IMG/VR virus record: IMGVR_UViG_3300007540_000140
Location: 1-21,791 of that record
Direction: 5' to 3' (one strand)
DNA: 21,791 bases
Source: a virus
The translations under genes were made by a program, and so were the position numbers. Positions 9,207 to 15,773 of the stretch are shown here, in pieces (the stretch's first letter is position 1; each line of letters opens with the position of its first letter). The notes under the pieces are model-generated. The model saw nothing but the letters and a program-made list of their open reading frames with translations. It had not been told where the DNA came from and ran no database searches.

Positions 9207-10651
9207 ACCAACCAGTCGCGAACCTCTTCGCCCAGAACTTTTCCGGCAAGGTCGATCTTGCCACGCAAAGCTTTTAGTATTTTTTCGTCAATGGTTCTGG
9301 GCGACACAAGGTCAATATACGTCACTTTATTCTCTTGACCTATCCGGTGGGCACGGTCTTCGGACTGTAATCTTATTTCCAAATCATAGCTGTTGGAGTA
9401 ATATATCATCGTGTTAGCCGCGGTCAGGGTGATCCCGTAGCCCCCTGTCCGCGGTTGACCGACAAAGAAACGAAGCGAGCTGTCTTTATCTTGAAACTTG
9501 TTGACAATCTCTTGCCGCTCATCTTGCGGCGTAGCTCCGTAATAGGTTGCGACCGCTTCGGGCCCAAAGCGATCGCGCAGGGCCGAAGATACCTGTTGGA
9601 TGTCGTGTGTATACGTCGCCCAAATGATAGCTTTTCCCTGTAACTCGTCTACTACTTCCATTAATTCCTTTAACCGATTGTTATCCAGCTCTTGGATTTC
9701 TCCTTCGTCAGGCTGTAAGAAACCACAACATATTTGTTGTAAGCGCATGATCTGCGTCAAAACACTCGCCGTTGTCGCAAGCTCGCCGTTTTCCAGTTTG
9801 GCCAGCGCAAGCTTTTTCATCTGAGTGTATACACGTTTCTGCTCATCTGTCAGCGCCACGTCTCTTCTGATGTACATCTTATCGGGTAAGTCAAGACAAT
9901 GCTCTTTTAAAATGCGGTTACTAAAAGAGTCCAGCTTCAGGTTGAGTTCGTCCAACCGTCTGTAACCGACGATCTCCTGAAAAGCACGAGACCCCATCGT
10001 GCGCTTTTGAACAAGCGCGTACCGGTTTTGAAAAGAATAGTAGCTATTAAACCCCAAAGCGTCCGGAGACAAGAACGAGCATTGGCTAAATAAATCCATT
10101 GGGGACTTAGTAACAGGAGACCCCGTCAGGATGCGCTTATACTTAGCGTCTTTTGCCAGCATTAAAATGTTTTTAGTGCGCGTAGCTTTGCGGTTTTTAA
10201 TCGTAGTGCTTTCGTCCACGATCATAATATTAGCTGGGTTTTTGCATAGAAAGGCGTATGCGACTTGGGTGCCGCGCGGCGTTGACAACGCTTCAATGTT
10301 CATAACAAATATTTTTATGCCGTCAAAAGCGTCATATACCAGCGCCTTCATGTTTTCCTGAAAAGTTTTTGAAGTAGATGGCGTCCACCGCACAACACTG
10401 CGCTTAATGTCATCAGGCAAGTGCGTAGGTATTTCCCCTTGAACCCAGTTGTCATACACGCCTTTAGGCGCTAGGATCAAGGCCGCGTTGATTTGCTTGG
10501 CTTCATATAAAGCGCCAATCGTATCAATAGCCACCTTTGACTTACCCGTGCCCATCTCCATAAACAGCGCGTAATAGTCCGCGGCCCACGAATCTTTTAA
10601 GGCCGTCATTTGATGATCAAATGGTTTTGTTTTGAATTTATAATCCCGCAT
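9203..10651 (-). CDS. SNF2-family DEAD/DEAH-type helicase/ATPase
   Basis: A 482-residue superfamily 2 ATPase. Motifs in order: FDHQ near residue 11; motif I MGTGKSK with Lys37; motif Ia ILAPKGVYDNW (59-69); motif II DEST (146-149), in place of the usual DEAH; motif III LTGSPV (175-180); and C-terminal RLQSEDRAHRIGQENKV, the SNF2 motif VI signature. Such proteins translocate on double-stranded DNA; in phages they are thought to help replication, recombination or roadblock removal, but the substrate here is unknown. The ATG (complement of 10649-10651) has AAGGAG six bases upstream (complement of 10658-10663). It is one of only two minus-strand genes and is transcribed away from the replication genes, from a promoter that overlaps theirs. 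Its stop overlaps the stop of the convergent structural gene. Confidence 0.92.
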   Translation of the reverse strand: MRDYKFKTKPFDHQMTALKDSWAADYYALFMEMGTGKSKVAIDTIGALYEAKQINAALILAPKGVYDNWVQGEIPTHLPDDIKRSVVRWTPSTSKTFQENMKALVYDAFDGIKIFVMNIEALSTPRGTQVAYAFLCKNPANIMIVDESTTIKNRKATRTKNILMLAKDAKYKRILTGSPVTKSPMDLFSQCSFLSPDALGFNSYYSFQNRYALVQKRTMGSRAFQEIVGYRRLDELNLKLDSFSNRILKEHCLDLPDKMYIRRDVALTDEQKRVYTQMKKLALAKLENGELATTASVLTQIMRLQQICCGFLQPDEGEIQELDNNRLKELMEVVDELQGKAIIWATYTHDIQQVSSALRDRFGPEAVATYYGATPQDERQEIVNKFQDKDSSLRFFVGQPRTGGYGITLTAANTMIYYSNSYDLEIRLQSEDRAHRIGQENKVTYIDLVSPRTIDEKILKALRGKIDLAGKVLGEEVRDWLV

Positions 10652-10661
10652 AACTTTCTCC

Positions 10662-10690
10662 TTGACTATGCGAACATATAAGAATATATA
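10662..10690 (+). promoter_or_regulatory. Sigma70-like promoter for the replication genes
   Basis: -35 TTGACT (10662-10667), 17-base spacer, -10 TATATA (10685-10690). The expected start site is near 10697, about 40 bases before the ATG at 10736. Both -35 boxes of the divergent pair are the same hexamer, and they form the outer arms of a 40-bp symmetric arrangement (10662-10701). Confidence 0.65.
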
Positions 10691-10701
10691 CGTGGAGTCA
10701 A
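10673..10701 (-). promoter_or_regulatory. Sigma70-like promoter for the SNF2 helicase
   Basis: On the minus strand: -35 TTGACT (complement of 10696-10701), 17-base spacer, -10 TATGTT (complement of 10673-10678). The expected start site is near 10666, giving a leader of about 15 bases that just includes the AAGGAG site. It is laid directly over the plus-strand promoter at 10662-10690. Read by eye and untested. Confidence 0.65.
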
Positions 10702-10735
10702 GACCGGAAACGTGTCTTTAAAAAAGGAGATTGCG

Positions 10736-11314
10736 ATGAGCAATATATTTGACCAAATGGAAGCTGACTTTGAAGAAAAGCTGGCTTCATCAGTTGAAAA
10801 ACTGGACCAGAGCGACTTGACTACCGTCGCTGGAATGGCAAGAGCAATCCGAGATCAAGAAGAAAGCGTAGCCCAACTTGAGCAAAAACTCAAGGAGGAG
10901 AAACGTGCTTTGCTGAAGATGACGGATGAAGACTTGCCGACAATGCTGGCAGAAATCGGTTTGACCAGCATGAAGCTTGATGACGGTTCTGAAATCTCAG
11001 TCAAGCCAACCTACGGGGCGAACATCCTCGTGGACAATCGTCCGGCCGCTTATGACTGGCTTCGGGAGAACGGGTATGACGACATCATTAAGAATACCGT
11101 TGCTTGTACGTTTGGCAGAGGGGAAGACGATAAAGCGTCTGCCTTCAAAGCCTTTGCGGAAAAGGAGGGTTATTTTGCGGAGCAAGACACGGGTATCCAT
11201 CACTCGACGCTTCGTGCCTTTGTCAAGGAACGTGTTGAGAATGGTGACGACTTCCCAATGGAGTTATTTGGAGCATACGTCGGACAACGTGCCATCATTA
11301 AGAGGAGTAAATAA
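10736..11314 (+). CDS. Conserved-looking phage protein, N-terminal coiled coil
   Basis: The start is ATG at 10736, with AAGGAG at 10724-10729 six bases upstream; a GTG at 10712 lies too close to the predicted promoter start and is less likely. The 192-residue product begins with an acidic helical region (about residues 1-65) of coiled-coil type, including QLEQKLKEEKRALLKM. A compact alpha/beta part follows, with ISVKPTYGANILVDN, YDWLRENGYDDIIKN and a final LRAFVKERVENG...ELFGAYVGQRAIIKRSK. No enzymatic motif was recognised. It is the first gene after the divergent promoter and is followed by one base and then the putative SSB, so a role in replication or recombination beside SSB is likely but inferred. 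I cannot name the family. Confidence 0.75.
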   Translation: MSNIFDQMEADFEEKLASSVEKLDQSDLTTVAGMARAIRDQEESVAQLEQKLKEEKRALLKMTDEDLPTMLAEIGLTSMKLDDGSEISVKPTYGANILVDNRPAAYDWLRENGYDDIIKNTVACTFGRGEDDKASAFKAFAEKEGYFAEQDTGIHHSTLRAFVKERVENGDDFPMELFGAYVGQRAIIKRSK

Positions 11315-11315
11315 A

Positions 11316-12107
11316 ATGGCTGAAAAGAAAACAGAAGTTGCAGAAGCTAAGTCTGCTGAAATAATTCAATTCGATCCTACTATGTTTGAGGCAGACGCAG
11401 GCGTCGGTCTCGAAAATATGGGTCAAGACGATCTTGCGCTACCCTTCCTAAAGATTTTGGGCGGCATGAGTAAAGAATTGGACAACTTAGAGGAAGCGCG
11501 TAAAGGCGACATTTACAATACCGTCTCTGGGCTCGTTTCAAAGGGCAAGGACGGGCTTAACGTCATTCCGGTTGCCTACCAGCGCCGGTTCATTCAATGG
11601 GCCCCACTGGGCGAGGGAACGGGCGCACCGGTAGCGATTTATTCGCCCGGAGAAAAGAAGCCCGAAACCAAGCGCGATCCCGGCGACAACCGTGAATATG
11701 TACAAGACGGCTCTGGCCAGTACATCGAAGAAACGCATCAGCATTATGTCATCGTCGTACATGATGACGGCTCGCTGGAAACAGCTCTTGTTGCGATGAA
11801 ATCAACACAGTTGAAGAAATCACGCAAGTGGAACAGCATGATTTCCTCACTTACGCTGCAAGGCAAGAATGGGCCGTTTACACCGCCACGTTTTAGCCAC
11901 GTGTACAACTTGAAAACAACCCTTGAAGAAAACAGCAAGGGTAGCTGGCACGGGTGGGAAATGAGCCGTGTTGGCCCAGTCGAAGATGTGTCCACCTACA
12001 ACCGTGCTAAAGATTTTGCGAAAAGCATTATGGACGGCGAAGTTGTTGTAAAGCATCAGGACGAAAACGCGGGCGGGGACAGCTTCTCCGACGACGTACC
12101 GTTCTAA
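11316..12107 (+). CDS. Putative phage single-stranded DNA-binding protein
   Basis: A 263-residue protein with AGAGGAG at 11301-11307 eight bases before the ATG. The body has features of a conserved phage family: LPFLKILGGMSKELD, GLNVIPVAYQRRFIQW, an acidic/Thr-rich segment, MKSTQLKKSRKWNSMI and GSWHGWEMSRVG. The last residues are Gly/Asp/Ser-rich and end in SFSDDVPF. A short acidic tail closing in D-D-I/V-P-F is the hallmark of bacterial SSB, where it docks partner proteins such as primase and helicases. This tail, together with a position directly ahead of primase and polymerase, is the basis for the call. The body does not look like the ordinary bacterial OB-fold SSB, so it may be an analogue. 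Extending the frame upstream to 10977 would overlap the previous gene and is rejected. A strong terminator follows. Confidence 0.7.
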   Translation: MAEKKTEVAEAKSAEIIQFDPTMFEADAGVGLENMGQDDLALPFLKILGGMSKELDNLEEARKGDIYNTVSGLVSKGKDGLNVIPVAYQRRFIQWAPLGEGTGAPVAIYSPGEKKPETKRDPGDNREYVQDGSGQYIEETHQHYVIVVHDDGSLETALVAMKSTQLKKSRKWNSMISSLTLQGKNGPFTPPRFSHVYNLKTTLEENSKGSWHGWEMSRVGPVEDVSTYNRAKDFAKSIMDGEVVVKHQDENAGGDSFSDDVPF

Positions 12108-12113
12108 CCAATT

Positions 12114-12149
12114 GGGGTGACGTTATAACGCTTTAACGTCACCCCTTTT
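12114..12149 (+). terminator. Intrinsic terminator between SSB and primase genes
   Basis: GGGGTGACGTTA at 12114-12125 pairs perfectly with 12134-12145 around an 8-base loop, followed by TTTTGCTTTTT. It starts 7 bases after the SSB stop and ends 16 bases before the primase ATG. No promoter is visible between it and the primase, so downstream genes probably depend on readthrough or antitermination. Confidence 0.85.
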
Positions 12150-12165
12150 GCTTTTTGGGGGCATC

Positions 12166-13704
12166 ATGTCAGTAGAAAAGTTTTCCGCCATATTTAACGG
12201 CCTGCAATTGGCCTACGGCACATATAAAGTAGAAAAAAAGCAAGCGAACGGGAAGAACACCGGACGTGCGGCTATCGTGCGCGAACCACGGACCACGGAC
12301 CTGTGGGAAGGCCACCTGTCTGGTAAAGGGCGGGGTATAGGAATTATACCTATTAACGAAGACAACCAATGTGTTTGGGGTTGTATCGACGTTGACCAGT
12401 ATCCGCTTGATCACAAGTTGCTTGTAGAAAAAATCCGGAAGCTAAAACTTCCGTTGGTTGTCTGCCGGTCAAAATCCGGCGGGGCACATTGCTTTTTGTT
12501 TACCACTGCGTGGGTGGATGCAAAAGAGATGCAGGATACCCTAAAGCAGGTGTCTGCGGCGCTTGGTTACGGCGGCAGCGAGATATTTCCAAAGCAGGTG
12601 AAACTGCACCTAGACAGGGACGACGTAGGTAACTTCCTGAACCTACCTTATTACGATGCGGAAGAAGGCCTGCGTTATGCCATAAAAGACGACGGTACTT
12701 CTGCCACGCTCGATGAGTTCTTTGAGCTATATGAAGCGCACAAGCAGACCCCCGAGCAGATTTTAAAGTTACAGATAAGCGAAGAGGTAGAAGGCGGCTC
12801 GATGAAAGACGCCCCGCCTTGTTTGCAGTTTCTTACCAAGAATAAAATTAGCGAGGGTGGGCGTAATAACGGCTTGTTTAATTTAGGCGTGTATCTACGC
12901 AAGGCTTACCCAGATAGCTGGGAGACAGAAATCCTAACGTACAACATGATGTATCTTGAGCCGCCGCTGCCGTTGAACGAGGTCAACATTGTTGCCAAGC
13001 AGCTACAAAAGAAAGATTACACCTACCGTTGTTCGGACTCCCCGATTAACGCGCACTGTAATAAAGAGTTGTGCCAAACAAGGAAGCATGGCGTGGGTTC
13101 CGCCATACAAGGGGCTACTATAGCTAATTTGCGAAAGTATAACTCTATCCCACCAGTGTGGTTTGTAGATGTGAACGGCGAGCCCTTAGAGCTGGACACA
13201 GAAGGGCTGATGAACCAGACCGCGTTTCAGAAGGCCTGCATGGAGCAATTAAACAGTATGCCCCGCACGTTAAGTAAGCAGGCGTGGGAAGTACGTATTA
13301 GTGGCTTGATGAATGAAATGAAAGCTAATGAGAGCGCGATAATAGACGTGGCCATAGAAGCAAGCACTAGCGGCCAGTTTTACGATTATCTGGAAGAGTT
13401 TTGCGCCCATATGCAAAAGGCAAAAGATAAAGAAGAAATATTGCTGAAGCGGCCGTGGACAGATGACGAAACAAATTTAACTTTTTTCCGCCTAAAAGAT
13501 TTTGAGGCTTACCTGAAGCGTAATAAATTTTTCGAGTATAAGCCTTATAAGATAGCCCAGCGTTTAAGGGACATGGGTGGAGACAGCAAAGTTTTGAAAA
13601 TTAAAGGCCGACCAGTACGAGTGTGGCAGATACCCGCTTATGAAAGCATGGATATAGAATTCACTACACCTAAATTTGGAGGACAAGGGGAGGCACCTTT
13701 CTAA
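12166..13704 (+). CDS. AEP-type (archaeo-eukaryotic) primase
   Basis: The chosen start is ATG at 12166 (512 residues); a TTG at 12148 lies inside the terminator T-tract and is unlikely. The AEP catalytic core is clear: WGCIDVDQYP supplies the metal-binding pair D75/D77, CRSKSGGAHCFLF supplies the SxxGGxH nucleotide-binding motif with H108, and GNFLNLPYY follows as in related TOTE-type and phage primases. A helical middle domain resembles the primase C-terminal region. A Cys/His cluster C289-x7-H297-C298-x4-C303 could bind zinc. The C-terminus carries a winged-helix-like segment and ends in GEAPF. The enzyme would synthesise primers for the family A polymerase encoded downstream. Only a weak G-rich ribosome-binding site is present. 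The stop overlaps the next ATG (TAATG). A replicative helicase domain is not evident; the SNF2 or UvrD-like protein may supply unwinding. Confidence 0.88.
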   Translation: MSVEKFSAIFNGLQLAYGTYKVEKKQANGKNTGRAAIVREPRTTDLWEGHLSGKGRGIGIIPINEDNQCVWGCIDVDQYPLDHKLLVEKIRKLKLPLVVCRSKSGGAHCFLFTTAWVDAKEMQDTLKQVSAALGYGGSEIFPKQVKLHLDRDDVGNFLNLPYYDAEEGLRYAIKDDGTSATLDEFFELYEAHKQTPEQILKLQISEEVEGGSMKDAPPCLQFLTKNKISEGGRNNGLFNLGVYLRKAYPDSWETEILTYNMMYLEPPLPLNEVNIVAKQLQKKDYTYRCSDSPINAHCNKELCQTRKHGVGSAIQGATIANLRKYNSIPPVWFVDVNGEPLELDTEGLMNQTAFQKACMEQLNSMPRTLSKQAWEVRISGLMNEMKANESAIIDVAIEASTSGQFYDYLEEFCAHMQKAKDKEEILLKRPWTDDETNLTFFRLKDFEAYLKRNKFFEYKPYKIAQRLRDMGGDSKVLKIKGRPVRVWQIPAYESMDIEFTTPKFGGQGEAPF

Positions 13705-13955
13705 TGTTAAAAGCAGATGGATTTAACGACGCCTTTGTAGGTTTATGCCACCGCGCGGCACAGCCCGATGTTATTGCATATGATTTTGATAAATGCGTGG
13801 CAATCTTGTGTGAGCGTGACCGTATGGAATTCGATGAAGCGGTAGAGTTTATGTGGTTCAATGTAGTTGGCGCGTGGGTGGGAGAAGAGACCCCCGTGTT
13901 TATTAAGTTTATGGCTAACATAGAAGACATAACGGACGAAGAACATGGAAACTAA
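13704..13955 (+). CDS. Small conserved phage protein, unknown function
   Basis: An 83-residue protein translationally coupled to the primase by a one-base overlap; GGGGAGG at 13687-13693 may be its ribosome-binding site. It is acidic and rich in aromatic residues, with AYDFDKCVAILCERD and EAVEFMWFNVVGAWVGEETPVF. Small proteins with an FN-VVGAWVGE core are frequent in phage replication clusters, but I know of no assigned function. It overlaps the next gene by 11 bases. Its place between primase and helicase suggests an accessory role in replication. Confidence 0.8.
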   Translation: MLKADGFNDAFVGLCHRAAQPDVIAYDFDKCVAILCERDRMEFDEAVEFMWFNVVGAWVGEETPVFIKFMANIEDITDEEHGN

Positions 13956-15501
13956 AATCTTTCGCATTTACGGTCCCCCCGGAACCGGTAAAACAACCGC
14001 GCTGTTAAACATGGTAGACGAAGCCCTATCCAAGGGCGTAGACCCGTCTCTAATTGGTTACTTTGCCTTCACCAAACAGGCCGCTAATGAGGCCACAGAT
14101 CGCGCATGCAAGCGGTTTAATTTAGAGCCGTCGCAGTTGCCTTGGTTCCGTACTCTGCACAGCTTTGCGCTTCGCCTATCGGGCATCCGGCAGGATCAGG
14201 TTATGCAGCCAGAGCATTATGCAGAGCTTGGTAACGCCTTGGGGTTCGACCTTAACGTCGATAAATCAAGCCTGTCTGGAGAGGACGTGTTTGACCTAAA
14301 AAAAGACAATAACCCCGTCATCAACCTGATCAATCTTGCACGATTACGTAAGGTGACTCTTAAAGAGCAGTATGATCAAAGCAATATAGATTACCCGTGG
14401 AACACCACAAAGTATATCGCCGACGCGCTAATGGAATACAAGAATAGGTTCCAGCTTTATGACTTTACCGATATGCTAGAAGTGTTTGTACGAGACGCCG
14501 CGCAGTTCTGCCCACGGCTCGCGCTTACATTTATTGACGAAGCGCAAGACCTGTCACCCTTACAGTGGGATGTCGCCCACGTTTTAGAACAGCATTCTAA
14601 TAAAATATATTGCGCCGGAGATGACGACCAAGCGATTTACAAATGGGCGGGCGCAGACGTTGAACACTTTATCGGGCTGAATGGCGGGTACGAGGTTCTA
14701 GAGCAATCCTATAGAGTTCCGTCTACAGTGCACCCATTAGCAGAACGCATTGTCCGCCGGATCGCAAAACGGGTTCCTAAAAACTACCTGCCGCGACCAG
14801 ACAGTGGGCGCGTTGAGCGTATCGCCGATACCGGCTCTGTGGATTTTTCGGAGGGATCGTGGCTCGTGCTGGCGCAAGCGTCGTACTTCCTAACTGAAAT
14901 CCAACAAGAGCTAAAAAGCCGTGGCCATTTGTTCAGTTACCGCGGTAGACGATCTGTGTCTGAAAGCCTGAGTGAGGCAGTCAATGGCTGGGAACAGTTA
15001 AGAAGGGGTAAACAAATTACGGGCAAGGCCGCACGAACCGTGTACAGTTATATGTCAGTTGGAGACAGAGTCAAGAGGGGTTTTAAAAAATTACCCGCGC
15101 TTGACGATGATGATATGGTGACACTCGATGAACTGATCGCGGATCACGGCCTTATTAAATTCGTTCCCGTAGCAAACACTATGGACTACATTTATAACTG
15201 TGTCTGGCATACTGCAATGGATAAGCTGCCTAGTACCGAACGCGCGTACATCACGGCTCTGTTGCGGAGAGGTGAGAAATTTAACGCCGAACCCCGTATA
15301 AATGTGTCCACGATCCACGGCTCTAAAGGCGGCGAAGCCGACAATGTGGTACTATTCACCGGTTTATCCCCCGCTGCGGCTAAAGCAGCCGAAACTTCCC
15401 CCGACGACATACATAGAGTTTTTTATGTAGGCGTAACCAGAACTAAGAAAAATCTTTTCTTAGTTGAACCCGAAGACACAACAAAGGCTTATTTCATATG
15501 A
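13945..15501 (+). CDS. UvrD/PcrA-like superfamily 1 DNA helicase
   Basis: A 518-residue SF1A helicase. Walker A GPPGTGKTT lies at residues 10-18, FAFTKQAANEA is motif Ia, FIDEAQDLSPLQ (D198, E199) is motif II and AGDDDQAIYKWAG (D226-D228) is motif III. LEQSYRVP is motif IV, STIHGSKGGEADNVV is motif V and VFYVGVTRTKKNLFLV is motif VI. Family members unwind DNA 3' to 5' using ATP. It is shorter than UvrD (about 720 residues), so the accessory 1B/2B subdomains are probably reduced. It starts inside the previous gene and its TGA overlaps the next ATG (ATGA), so its translation is coupled to both neighbours. It may serve replication fork unwinding or recombination; which one cannot be decided here. 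Confidence 0.92.
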   Translation: METKIFRIYGPPGTGKTTALLNMVDEALSKGVDPSLIGYFAFTKQAANEATDRACKRFNLEPSQLPWFRTLHSFALRLSGIRQDQVMQPEHYAELGNALGFDLNVDKSSLSGEDVFDLKKDNNPVINLINLARLRKVTLKEQYDQSNIDYPWNTTKYIADALMEYKNRFQLYDFTDMLEVFVRDAAQFCPRLALTFIDEAQDLSPLQWDVAHVLEQHSNKIYCAGDDDQAIYKWAGADVEHFIGLNGGYEVLEQSYRVPSTVHPLAERIVRRIAKRVPKNYLPRPDSGRVERIADTGSVDFSEGSWLVLAQASYFLTEIQQELKSRGHLFSYRGRRSVSESLSEAVNGWEQLRRGKQITGKAARTVYSYMSVGDRVKRGFKKLPALDDDDMVTLDELIADHGLIKFVPVANTMDYIYNCVWHTAMDKLPSTERAYITALLRRGEKFNAEPRINVSTIHGSKGGEADNVVLFTGLSPAAAKAAETSPDDIHRVFYVGVTRTKKNLFLVEPEDTTKAYFI

Positions 15502-15773
15502 ACAGAGAAGAAATTTTAGACACCGCCGGAGATTTAATTAACGGCGACCGTGCAAAAGATTATGGTGATGCTCATAAAAACTTTCAGGACATAGCAAAGC
15601 TTTGGTCTGTTGTTTTGGGAACAGAGGTTACGGAGCAACAGTTTGTGCTCTGTATGATCATGGTTAAGGCCGCAAGGTTGATGAAAACAGACCACGAGGA
15701 CTCGTGGATCGACATTTGCGGTTATGCTGCGTTGGGCGGCGAAAACCTTATTTCCGATACTGAGCTTTTTTAA
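15498..15773 (+). CDS. DUF6378-like small phage protein
   Basis: A 91-residue protein with the pattern R-x-K-DYG-x-x-x-x-NF, IAKLWSVVLG, MIMVKAARLM and DSWIDICGYAALGGEN. This matches my memory of the phage family DUF6378, which often sits in nucleotide-metabolism or replication clusters and has no established function. It is fully helical by appearance and has no catalytic motif I recognise. The start overlaps the helicase stop as ATGA and no clear ribosome-binding site precedes it, so it probably relies on translational coupling. The stop overlaps the polymerase ATG by one base. Confidence 0.78.
   Translation: MNREEILDTAGDLINGDRAKDYGDAHKNFQDIAKLWSVVLGTEVTEQQFVLCMIMVKAARLMKTDHEDSWIDICGYAALGGENLISDTELF

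Noticed and set aside
10977-11315. Upstream extension of the SSB-like gene to 376 codons
   Set aside because: It would run out of frame through nearly half of the preceding gene; ATG 11316 has a good ribosome-binding site and starts the conserved-looking part.
12148-12165. TTG start for the primase six codons upstream
   Set aside because: It lies in the terminator T-tract and has no ribosome-binding site; ATG 12166 is more plausible.
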